A stretch of DNA of 6,925 nt from JBDTMC01 sp039934475 (GTDB taxonomy: Bacteria; Acidobacteriota; Terriglobia; Bryobacterales; Bryobacteraceae): NCBI GenBank assembly GCA_039934475.1, contig JBDTMC010000421.1, forward strand, positions 1-6,925. The letters are read 5' to 3'. Shown here piece by piece: positions 1-6,088 of this stretch. The notes beneath the pieces were generated by a model that saw nothing but the letters and a program-made list of their open reading frames with translations, was not told where the DNA came from and made no database searches. The position numbers were made by a program, and so were the translations under genes. Position 1 is the first letter of the stretch, and each line of letters opens with the position of its first letter.

Positions 1-210
1 AACGAAGCGATTGACGTTGAAGTTGGCGACGGTTTCGTCGAAGGGCCTCCAGTCGGCGGGATGGAGGGTCTGCGACAGGGCGGTCCAGTGGGTCGAGACG
101 CCAAAGGGACATTTGGCGAACCATGCCGCGTCGGCGCGCTTGTATTCGGCGGCCATGAGAGCCGCGGCGGTGGATGCGACAAAGGCGCGGCGTGTATAGG
201 TGTTACTCAT
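1..210 (-). CDS. Tat-exported GH29-like (alpha-L-fucosidase-like) protein, N-terminal part
   Basis: Only the first 70 codons lie in the window; the gene continues past the left edge. The start is the ATG at 210-208, with an AGGAG Shine-Dalgarno (221-217) 6 nt upstream. The N-terminus has a twin-arginine-like motif (TRRAFVAS, residues 6-13) followed by an alanine-rich stretch, so export as a folded protein through Tat is likely. After it, WFAKCPFGVSTHW (residues 30-42) resembles the start of the GH29 barrel, where alpha-L-fucosidases carry a W-F-x-x-x-x-F-G-x-x-x-H-W pattern. FDETVANFNVNRFV (57-70) resembles the following segment that precedes the first barrel helix. The catalytic residues lie outside the window, so activity and substrate cannot be judged. 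It is divergent from the metallohydrolase gene across a 66-bp spacer. Export and start are well supported; the GH29 assignment is moderate and rests on one short conserved region. Confidence 0.6.
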   Translation of the reverse strand, partial: MSNTYTRRAFVASTAAALMAAEYKRADAAWFAKCPFGVSTHWTALSQTLHPADWRPFDETVANFNVNRFV

Positions 211-225
211 CTGTTTCTCCTCATC

Positions 226-246
226 CATCGTCAATCTATCACGATG
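226..246. repeat. Inverted repeat, 6 bp arms with 9-nt spacer; candidate operator
   Basis: CATCGT (226-231) and ACGATG (241-246) are exact reverse complements separated by 9 nt, giving a centre-to-centre distance of 15 bp. The site lies in the middle of the divergent spacer, where a dimeric regulator could act on both genes. The arms are short and such a repeat can arise by chance, so the operator role is a guess based on position. Confidence 0.3.
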
Positions 247-263
247 CGATACCATGTCCCACC

Positions 264-270
264 AAGGGGG
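264..270 (+). promoter_or_regulatory. Ribosome binding site that fixes the start at 277
   Basis: AAGGGGG differs by one base from the AAGGAGG consensus and sits 6 nt before the ATG at 277. The in-frame ATGs at 61 and 244 have no comparable site, and the one at 61 lies inside the oppositely read GH29-like gene. Confidence 0.6.
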
Positions 271-276
271 TGCCGC

Positions 277-2469
277 ATGCGCTGGTTGTCCATGTCACTG
301 CTGTTGGCCGTACTGTTGCCGGCCCAGAAATTACCTATTGTCACAGTGGATCAGCAGCCATTCGCGGCGCAAGTGCTGCGCGTAGTGGAAGCGCTGGAGA
401 TGGTGGGCGAACCATTGGGGGCGTCCGATGTTGGAGAGCTGCGACGACTGGCTGCGTCCGGTGGGTCAGTGGCGGAGATGCAAGCCATCCTCGACAAGCG
501 GTGCCTGGTGGGTGTGGACATCAACCCCGAAAGCCGGGTGAAAGTGGAGGAAGGGCCGGCGCATCCGGAGTTAGTCCAACAGGGCTGGCGGACGTTTCTG
601 GTGAAGGTCCATAACCAGGCGGGTGCGACGCCGGTTTTGATCGTGGACAGTCCGAATGCGGGTCAACTGGCGAATAGCTCACAGGGTTCGATCGACCGCC
701 GCTGGCTGGCGATCCAGACGTTCGACAAACAGCCTTTGCGGCCGCGCCTGTCGGGACTGGAAGTGGAGTACCGCATTTTGCAGATCTTCTCGCGGGATGC
801 GGGCAAGCGCGAGGCGAAGCTTGCATTTAGTGTAGGACAGGGATCGCAGGACCTTGGCTTCCGCAGCGAAATCGACATCCTATTTACTGCGGTGGCGGCG
901 ACGAAGGTGATGCTGCGTGTGCGCGATTTCGATGACAGCGCTACGACGGCTTCGTTCCTGGTGAAAGATTCGCGGGGCAGAGTTTATCCGTCGCAGGCGA
1001 AGCGACTGGCGCCTGATTTCTTCTTTCAGCCGCAAGTGTATCGGGCCGATGGGGAATCGCTGTCGCTGCCGCCGGGTGACTACACGGTGGATTACACGCG
1101 CGGGCCGGAGTATCGGAAGCGGTCGCAGAAACTTCACGTGGGCAGTGAGCCTGTAACGTTCGCGATCCGGTTGGAGCGATGGATTGATCCGGCGAAGATG
1201 GGCTGGTATTCAGGCGACCACCACGTTCACGCCGCCGGGTGCTCGCACTATGAGAAGCCCACCGAGGGTGTATATCCGAGCGACATGATGCGGCACATTA
1301 TGGGCGAGGATTTGAAGGTGGGTTCGGTTCTGAGTTGGGGTCCAGGGTGGTATTTCCAGAAGACGTTCTTTGAAGGGCGAGACAGCACTCTCTCCACGAA
1401 AGACAACCTGATGCACTATGACGTGGAGGTCTCAGGGTTCCCATCAAGCCATACGGGGCATATCGTGCTGTTGAATCTAAAGGAGCAGGATTATCCGGGG
1501 ACCAAGCGCATTGAAGACTGGCCGAGTTGGGGTGTGCCGATCTTCCGATGGGCGCGCACGCAGGGCGCTGTTACCGGGTTTGCGCATTCCGGATGGGGTT
1601 TGGCTTTGAAGAACGAGGCTCTGCCGACGGACGAGATTCCGCCATTCGACGGCATCGGCGCAAACGAGTACATCGTCGGTGTGACGCAGAACCTGGTGGA
1701 CTTTGTCTCCACCGTTGATACTCCTTACGCCTGGGAACTGAATATCTGGTATCACACGTTAAACGTTGGGTACCGTGCGCGGATCAGTGGGGAGACGGAC
1801 TTCCCCTGTATCTTCGACGACCGCGTGGGCATGGGCCGCAGTTATGTTCGCCAGACCCGGCCGGCGAGTTACTCCGATTGGACGGAGGGCATCCGCGAGG
1901 GGCGGAATTACGTTTCGGACGGTAAGAGCCATCTGCTCGACTTCAAGGTGAACGACGTGGTGATGGGTGACAAGGGGAGCGAACTGGCGCTGGGTGGACC
2001 ACAGTCGGTCCATATCACGGCGCGCGTGGCGGCGCTGCTGGATGAGACTCCCGATGAGGCTGTGCGCAGCCGGAAGTACGACCAGAAGCCATATTGGGAA
2101 CTGGAGCGGTCGCGTATTGGGGCGACGCGCAAAGTGCCACTGGAGTTGATTGTGAATGGCGAGGCAGTGGCGCGCCAGGAGATTGTGGCCGATGGGGCAC
2201 AGAGGCCGGTGTCGTTCGACTATAAGATCGAGCGGAGCAGTTGGGTGGCGCTGCGGATACTGCCTTCGTCGCACACGAACCCGATCTTTGTGATGGTGAG
2301 CGGGAAACCGATTCGCTCGCGGCGAAGCGCGGAATGGTGTTTAAAGGCTGTGGACCAGTGCTGGTCGCAGAAGTCGCCCCGCATCCGGGTGGATGAACTT
2401 GGTGACGCGACGAAGACGTATGATGCCGCGCGCGCGGCTTACAAGCAACTCTTGGCTGAAGCGCCGTAG
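277..2469 (+). CDS. Secreted CehA/McbA-like metallohydrolase (PHP-type metal site)
   Basis: The protein has 730 residues. A Sec signal peptide (residues 1 to about 17: MRW, then a Leu-rich stretch ending in PAQ) follows the start at 277. Residues about 20-300 form a mostly beta N-terminal region; about 210-300 look like an Ig- or carboxypeptidase-regulatory-like fold ending in LPPGDYTVDY. The catalytic part begins at GWYSGDHHVH (309-318), the G-D-x-H-x-H metal motif of the CehA/McbA branch of PHP-like hydrolases. Further family signatures are GHIVLLNL (394-401), GFAHSG (434-439), NEYIV (463-467), LNVGYRARISGETDF (495-509, candidate ligand D508) and the GIREGRNYVSDG segment (538-549). A C-terminal beta region with ELIVNGEAV (623-631) follows. 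Founding members such as the carbaryl hydrolase CehA cleave carbamates or amides, but the substrate here cannot be inferred. C322 and H324 next to the metal motif are notable. Family assignment is firm; the reaction is unknown. Confidence 0.85.
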   Translation: MRWLSMSLLLAVLLPAQKLPIVTVDQQPFAAQVLRVVEALEMVGEPLGASDVGELRRLAASGGSVAEMQAILDKRCLVGVDINPESRVKVEEGPAHPELVQQGWRTFLVKVHNQAGATPVLIVDSPNAGQLANSSQGSIDRRWLAIQTFDKQPLRPRLSGLEVEYRILQIFSRDAGKREAKLAFSVGQGSQDLGFRSEIDILFTAVAATKVMLRVRDFDDSATTASFLVKDSRGRVYPSQAKRLAPDFFFQPQVYRADGESLSLPPGDYTVDYTRGPEYRKRSQKLHVGSEPVTFAIRLERWIDPAKMGWYSGDHHVHAAGCSHYEKPTEGVYPSDMMRHIMGEDLKVGSVLSWGPGWYFQKTFFEGRDSTLSTKDNLMHYDVEVSGFPSSHTGHIVLLNLKEQDYPGTKRIEDWPSWGVPIFRWARTQGAVTGFAHSGWGLALKNEALPTDEIPPFDGIGANEYIVGVTQNLVDFVSTVDTPYAWELNIWYHTLNVGYRARISGETDFPCIFDDRVGMGRSYVRQTRPASYSDWTEGIREGRNYVSDGKSHLLDFKVNDVVMGDKGSELALGGPQSVHITARVAALLDETPDEAVRSRKYDQKPYWELERSRIGATRKVPLELIVNGEAVARQEIVADGAQRPVSFDYKIERSSWVALRILPSSHTNPIFVMVSGKPIRSRRSAEWCLKAVDQCWSQKSPRIRVDELGDATKTYDAARAAYKQLLAEAP

Positions 2470-2470
2470 A

Positions 2471-4108
2471 CTACTTCCAGTTGGCTTCCCAGGCGGCAGT
2501 GGCCAATTCGCCTAACATCTCTCCGGCCATGTGAGCGACTTTGGCTGGATCACCGACGACGGAGTTCACGTAGAAGGCGAAAGCCACGCGATGACCATCG
2601 CGGGTGGTCATATAACCGGCGAGACCTTTGCCAGTGATAAGCAGAGCGTCGTGAAGCCGATCCTCCGTTGCATACGTGCCCGTCTTGGCAAACACCTTGC
2701 CTACCGCGGGACTGGCGGTCTGAATGTCCCACAGCGTGCCTTCCTTACCGAGGACCGGCAGACCCGGCCGGAGTTTGTCGAAGAAGGGTTGCTTGGAGAG
2801 ATAGACGAGATACTGGCACATGAAGTCTGGGGTGTACATTGCAGCGCCGCCAGCGCCGTCGCTTTGCACGGCTCCGCTGGTGTCGAGACCGGCGTCCTCT
2901 AACAACTTCCGTTCCAGCCGGAAGCCTTCATCGAGAGCATCGGCGTGTTTGCCGCCCACAAGCGCGCCGACGAGATAGGGCGTGGCGGAGGCGTGCATGT
3001 TCTGGCTGACTTTAAGAGTCAGCTTGGCGTCTTCGAGGAAAGGGGGCGAGATGTGTTCGGCGAGAAGGTTCGCCGGCTTGTAGAATTCGGTCCAGTTCCC
3101 ACCGTCGTCGGTGCCTGGAGCTTCGACGGCGACTCCGGCTTCGGCCAAGGCTTCGATGAAGACGAAGCGGGCGAAGACCATCGGGTCGGCCATCTTGTAG
3201 GTCTGAAGGGCGGGCTTCTGTCCGAGAGGGACGGAGCCGCGCAGGGTGAGTTGGCGTCCGCCGTCGGTACGGCGCTCATCAGAGACGAGGTTGACGTCGA
3301 GCTTTGAGCCGGCGGGCACGGTCTTCAGTTCATTCACGATGATCACGAACCGCGTCTGCGGCCAGAGGCGGATTACGGCCGGTTCACCTTCACGTGGACC
3401 GGGTTCGACAAAGGCGTCGAGCACGTTGTCATTGATGGCGAGTGGCGTTATCGCGACCCCGCTGCCGAGTTCGCGATCGCCAAGGGGGAAGAGGCCGGCA
3501 TCGATATGCAGCGTACCAGTGACTCGCTTGATTCCCTTCGCAGCCACTTGTCGCGCCATGGCACGGATAGGCTGAATGGGATCGCCCGGCACAGTCGCGG
3601 CGCGGGCCATGGGCCAGTAGGCGTGATCGACGTTTTGGAACGCGAGCGACTCGTCGGGCTGAATACGCCCGGAGAGGTTGAGATCGCCACCCGCGACGAC
3701 AACAAGATCGCCGTGTAGAACGCCGTCCGGTGTAACTTCGCCGGTGCGGTAGATGGGCGTGTGGAAGCGATAGTCCGGACCGAGGAGTTTGAGCGCCGTT
3801 CCCATCGTGACGAGCTTGGTGGTGGAGCCAGGGACAAAGAGTTCCTGGGCATTCAAACGGTGCAGAGGCGCGCCTGCGGCGATGGGATAGATGGCCGCTC
3901 CGAAACGCGAGTGCTTGTATTCGGGTCGGGCCATGACTTCACGCAGGCGGGATTCGAAGGAGGGCTGCGCCAGGAGTAAAGGTGGGGTTAACAAGGCGAG
4001 TATCACGAGCCAGGCTACTGACCGATGGCCGCGAGACTTGGGCGCATTGGTGGAAGGATCGGGCCAGTAGTTGGTGTTGAAGTGGGTGAGCGCGAGGTAT
4101 TGGGGCAT
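2471..4108 (-). CDS. dacB: D-alanyl-D-alanine carboxypeptidase/endopeptidase, PBP4 type (peptidase S13)
   Basis: This 545-residue periplasmic enzyme trims or cuts peptidoglycan cross-links through an acyl-serine intermediate. The three penicillin-binding motifs are in order: S-x-x-K at S95-T-T-K98, S-x-N as S368-Q-N370, and K-T-G at 475-477. An accessory DGAGG (417-421) stands where S13 enzymes usually have DGSGLS. The wide gap between the first two motifs matches the domain inserted in PBP4-type enzymes. The signal is a basic stretch (K24-R29) and a hydrophobic core (about 31-47) ending in LLLAQ, preceded by an unusually long 23-residue polar leader. No other usable start exists before the hydrophobic core, and AGGA (4123-4120) lies 11 nt upstream of the ATG, so 4108 is kept. 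The gene follows the sulfatase with 6 nt between stop and start and is probably co-transcribed. It ends 1 nt from the stop of the convergent metallohydrolase gene. The family is certain; the dacB symbol is by family. Confidence 0.92.
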   Translation of the reverse strand: MPQYLALTHFNTNYWPDPSTNAPKSRGHRSVAWLVILALLTPPLLLAQPSFESRLREVMARPEYKHSRFGAAIYPIAAGAPLHRLNAQELFVPGSTTKLVTMGTALKLLGPDYRFHTPIYRTGEVTPDGVLHGDLVVVAGGDLNLSGRIQPDESLAFQNVDHAYWPMARAATVPGDPIQPIRAMARQVAAKGIKRVTGTLHIDAGLFPLGDRELGSGVAITPLAINDNVLDAFVEPGPREGEPAVIRLWPQTRFVIIVNELKTVPAGSKLDVNLVSDERRTDGGRQLTLRGSVPLGQKPALQTYKMADPMVFARFVFIEALAEAGVAVEAPGTDDGGNWTEFYKPANLLAEHISPPFLEDAKLTLKVSQNMHASATPYLVGALVGGKHADALDEGFRLERKLLEDAGLDTSGAVQSDGAGGAAMYTPDFMCQYLVYLSKQPFFDKLRPGLPVLGKEGTLWDIQTASPAVGKVFAKTGTYATEDRLHDALLITGKGLAGYMTTRDGHRVAFAFYVNSVVGDPAKVAHMAGEMLGELATAAWEANWK

Positions 4109-4114
4109 TACTTG

Positions 4115-5596
4115 CTAAGTCCTACGTATCTTTTCGAGGGTACGCGCCATTTGTTTTGTACGGGCGATTTCTTTGGTCGCCAGATTGTGGGTTTCGCCAA
4201 CGTCGGTAGAGAGATCGTAGAGCTGGGAAAATGCGTCTGACCCCATTTCGGTGTTGGTGTCTTTGTTGAGCTTGGGGCCGGAGTTTGGCTCGATGTACTT
4301 CCAGTGGGCCTCGCGGAGCGAGAGGGCGTTGGCTTGTTCGATTAAGTGAGTGCGAGCAGTTTGGGATTCGCCGAGCAGGGCTGGGAGGACGTTCTCGCTG
4401 TCGCGGGCGGCGCCGGCGGGGACGTTGGCGGCGGTGAGTGCGGCGAAGGAACGCAGGAAGTCCACTTGAGATACGAGGGCATCGGAAACCAGCGGTTTCA
4501 CGCGCGCAGGCCAGTGGACAATCATCGGGATGCGCGTGCCGCCTTCGAAGTTTGAGTATTTGCCTCCGCGGTACGGGCCGTTCGGGCGGTGGGCGCCGAG
4601 TTTCTTTACGGCCTCATCCTGATAGCCGTCATCTACGACGGCTCCGTTGTCGCTGGACACGATGATGAGGGTGTTATTGAGGAGACCTTTTCCTTCGAGC
4701 GCTTTCACTATTTCGCCGACGGACCAATCGTACTCGGCGATGGAATTGCCGCGCGGTCCCATCACTGTGGAGTCTCGAAAACGGGGATTCGGCTGGCGAG
4801 GGACGTGGATGTCGTGCGTGGCGAAGTAGAGGAAGAAGGGCTGGCCCGCGTTGCGGTTGATGAATGCCCCGGCGCGAGAAACCAGAGTGGCGGCCATGGT
4901 TTCGTCGTTCCACAAGGCGGCTTTGCCGCCACGCATATAGCCGATGCGACTGACGCCGTTGACTATGGTCATATCGTGACCGTGGCTCGGTTTCATTTTG
5001 AGGAGATCAGGGCGTGACTTGCCGGTGGGCTGATCGTCGAGGGGACCCTTGTAGCTGACGGTGATGGGATCTTTGGGATCGAGGTTAGCGACGCGGTGAT
5101 TCTCGACGTACACGCAGGGAACACGGTCTCCGGTGGCGGGGATGAGGAAGCACTCGTCGAAGCCGATCTCCAGCGGGCCGGGCTTGATATCGGCATTCCA
5201 ATCGAGGCTTCCATTGCCCAGGCCGAGGTGCCACTTACCGATGGCGCTGGTGCGGTAACCGCGTTGCTTGAGGACGGAAGGGAGGGTGACGCGGCCCGGT
5301 TGGATGAGCGCTGGGGCGTCGCCGGGCAGGATCTTCGCGCTTTGATTGCGAAAGGCGTACTCCCCGGTAAGCAGTGAGTAACGAGAAGGCGTGCAGGTGG
5401 CGGCGCTGCAATGGGCGTCGGTGAAACGAACACCGTTGGAGGCGAGGCGATCGATGTTAGGCGTGCGGACGCGGGTGGCTCCGTAGCAGGAGGTATCGCC
5501 GTAGCCTAAGTCGTCCGCATAGATGACGACGATGTTCGGCGGCGCACCTTGCATCGCTGCTGCCGCCGCGGTGGTGAGGAAGTGTCTCCGCGTCAT
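4115..5596 (-). CDS. Tat-exported type I (formylglycine) sulfatase, arylsulfatase A-like
   Basis: This 493-residue enzyme hydrolyses sulfate esters. The N-terminus TRRHFLTTAAAAA (residues 2-14) is a Tat-like signal. Expected sulfatase features are present: the metal-binding ADDLGYGD (27-34), the formylglycine motif C68-T-P-S-R72 followed by YSLLTG, GKWHLG (120-125), HDIHVP (261-266), SSDNG (314-318, metal ligands D316 and N317) and GGKYSNFEGGTRIP (344-357, with K346 and R355). The C-terminal LYDLSTDVGETHNLA (459-473) is the usual end signature. The length is normal and nothing is missing. C68 must be oxidised to formylglycine by a maturation enzyme, which is not encoded in this window. The start codon directly follows the stop of the upstream cytochrome gene with no clear Shine-Dalgarno, so translation is probably coupled. 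The substrate is unknown; the nearby GH29-like gene makes a sulfated polysaccharide one possibility. Confidence 0.93.
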   Translation of the reverse strand: MTRRHFLTTAAAAAMQGAPPNIVVIYADDLGYGDTSCYGATRVRTPNIDRLASNGVRFTDAHCSAATCTPSRYSLLTGEYAFRNQSAKILPGDAPALIQPGRVTLPSVLKQRGYRTSAIGKWHLGLGNGSLDWNADIKPGPLEIGFDECFLIPATGDRVPCVYVENHRVANLDPKDPITVSYKGPLDDQPTGKSRPDLLKMKPSHGHDMTIVNGVSRIGYMRGGKAALWNDETMAATLVSRAGAFINRNAGQPFFLYFATHDIHVPRQPNPRFRDSTVMGPRGNSIAEYDWSVGEIVKALEGKGLLNNTLIIVSSDNGAVVDDGYQDEAVKKLGAHRPNGPYRGGKYSNFEGGTRIPMIVHWPARVKPLVSDALVSQVDFLRSFAALTAANVPAGAARDSENVLPALLGESQTARTHLIEQANALSLREAHWKYIEPNSGPKLNKDTNTEMGSDAFSQLYDLSTDVGETHNLATKEIARTKQMARTLEKIRRT

Positions 5597-5992
5597 TTAG
5601 AAGATTCTGAACCCGCCACCGGGGAGGCGGTAGCGGTGGACGTTGTGACAGGCTCCGCAACTGGCGGCGAGATCTTCCATGGGTTCGGCGATGGATTTGA
5701 GGTCGCCGGCTGCGGCCAGTTTGGCGATGGCCGCGGCTGAAGTTTCGGCCTGGCGGGCGAAGCGGACGGCATCCGACGCGTCACGTTTCCCCCAGAACTC
5801 GCGCACCCTGTGAAAGGACTCTTCTACGCGGCGCGCTTGGGCCGAGATCGCTTCGGGCTGACCTTCGTTGACGCTCTCCTTGAGGCTTCCCATGGTTTGT
5901 CCGATCGTCTTCATCCACTCGGCATGGTCCTTTTCTGAGGGTTCGGCGGCAGGCAGGAGGAGAACGGCGAATAACAGGAGGGCAATACGCAT
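5597..5992 (-). CDS. Class II c-type cytochrome (cytochrome c'/c556-like)
   Basis: The product is a 131-residue periplasmic electron carrier or heme sensor. It has a Sec signal peptide (residues 1 to about 16: MRIA then a Leu-rich core ending in PAA). The mature part looks all-helical, and the single heme-binding motif C112-G-A-C-H116 sits near the C-terminus, the hallmark of cytochrome c'/c556 four-helix bundles. WMKTIGQTMGSLKE (residues 26-39) matches the first helix of that family, where a Met such as M27 can be the sixth heme ligand in c556-type proteins. The frame is open upstream, with another ATG at 6088, but the signal peptide begins exactly at the ATG at 5992, so that start is used; the preceding GGGG is only a weak ribosome binding site. 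It is first in a set with the sulfatase and dacB. The redox partner is unknown. Confidence 0.8.
   Translation of the reverse strand: MRIALLLFAVLLLPAAEPSEKDHAEWMKTIGQTMGSLKESVNEGQPEAISAQARRVEESFHRVREFWGKRDASDAVRFARQAETSAAAIAKLAAAGDLKSIAEPMEDLAASCGACHNVHRYRLPGGGFRIF
5613..5630 (-). other. Short GC-rich hairpin just upstream of the sulfatase start
   Basis: CCGCC (5613-5617) and GGCGG (5626-5630) can pair across an 8-nt loop. The hairpin lies inside the last codons of the cytochrome gene and ends 16 nt before the sulfatase ATG. In the mRNA the stretch between hairpin and start has no Shine-Dalgarno. It could limit independent entry of ribosomes at the sulfatase, but a 5-bp stem in GC-rich coding DNA may be incidental. 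Confidence 0.2.
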
Positions 5993-6019
5993 GGAGCCCC
6001 ATAATATCGCAGGGGAGGC

Positions 6020-6048
6020 TTGACATGGCACCTCATTTCTGAAAAAGT
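6020..6048 (+). promoter_or_regulatory. Candidate sigma-70 promoter for the PSCyt1-DUF1549 gene
   Basis: A consensus -35 box TTGACA (6020-6025) is followed after 17 nt by AAAAGT (6043-6048), which matches only 3 of 6 bases of the -10 consensus. The location in the divergent spacer and the AT-rich -10 area are favourable; the poor -10 keeps this weak. Confidence 0.25.
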
Positions 6049-6077
6049 AAACGTGAAAGTGGCCCCCAAACTGGGCT

Positions 6078-6083
6078 GGGAGG
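6078..6083 (+). promoter_or_regulatory. Ribosome binding site that fixes the GTG start at 6089
   Basis: GGGAGG lies 5 nt before the GTG at 6089. The in-frame GTGs at 6053 and 6059 have no such site and would place about 12 non-hydrophobic residues before the signal peptide. Confidence 0.65.
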
Positions 6084-6088
6084 TCCAA

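Larger units (their letters stand above)
211..276. promoter_or_regulatory. Divergent intergenic spacer between the GH29-like and CehA/McbA-like genes
   Basis: These 66 bp separate two divergently read genes and must hold at least part of their 5' leaders. They contain a ribosome binding site for each gene and an inverted repeat at 226-246. I found no convincing sigma-70 promoter on either strand; the best -10-like hexamer on the plus strand (TATCAC, 237-242) lacks a good -35. Promoters may therefore lie inside the flanking coding sequence or use another sigma factor. Confidence 0.45.
5993..6088. promoter_or_regulatory. Divergent intergenic spacer between two heme protein genes
   Basis: These 96 bp lie between the start of the class II cytochrome (minus strand) and the start of the PSCyt1-DUF1549 gene (plus strand), so both promoters are expected here. 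A perfect TTGACA is present on the plus strand (6020-6025). A TATTAT hexamer is read on the minus strand (6006-6001), only 8 nt before the cytochrome ATG. The middle, 6035-6060, is AT-rich compared with the rest of the window. Confidence 0.5.

Noticed and set aside
61..276. In-frame upstream extension of the metallohydrolase gene (starts at 61 or 244)
   Set aside because: The extension overlaps the oppositely read GH29-like gene, encodes no recognisable domain and would bury the signal peptide; only the start at 277 has a ribosome binding site.
1759..2274. 171-codon open frame on the minus strand inside the metallohydrolase gene
   Set aside because: It is antisense to conserved catalytic sequence and its translation, rich in Arg, His and Pro, is typical of shadow frames in GC-rich genes.
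2472..2500. Possible terminator hairpin (TTGGC and GCCAA) at the convergent junction
   Set aside because: The stem is only 5 bp with a loop of about 15 nt and no T-run, and it lies in the coding end of dacB.
2945..3307. 120-codon open frame on the plus strand inside dacB
   Set aside because: It is a shadow of dacB; its composition mirrors the complementary strand and it has no family resemblance.
4589..5017. 142-codon open frame on the plus strand inside the sulfatase gene
   Set aside because: It is a shadow of the well-supported sulfatase frame, with no recognisable domain or ribosome binding site.
6053..6061. Alternative GTG starts for the PSCyt1-DUF1549 gene
   Set aside because: They lack a Shine-Dalgarno and add a polar leader before a complete signal peptide that starts at 6089.
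5993..6088. 32-residue N-terminal extension of the cytochrome from an ATG at 6088
   Set aside because: It would place non-signal sequence before a perfect signal peptide and fill the divergent spacer.
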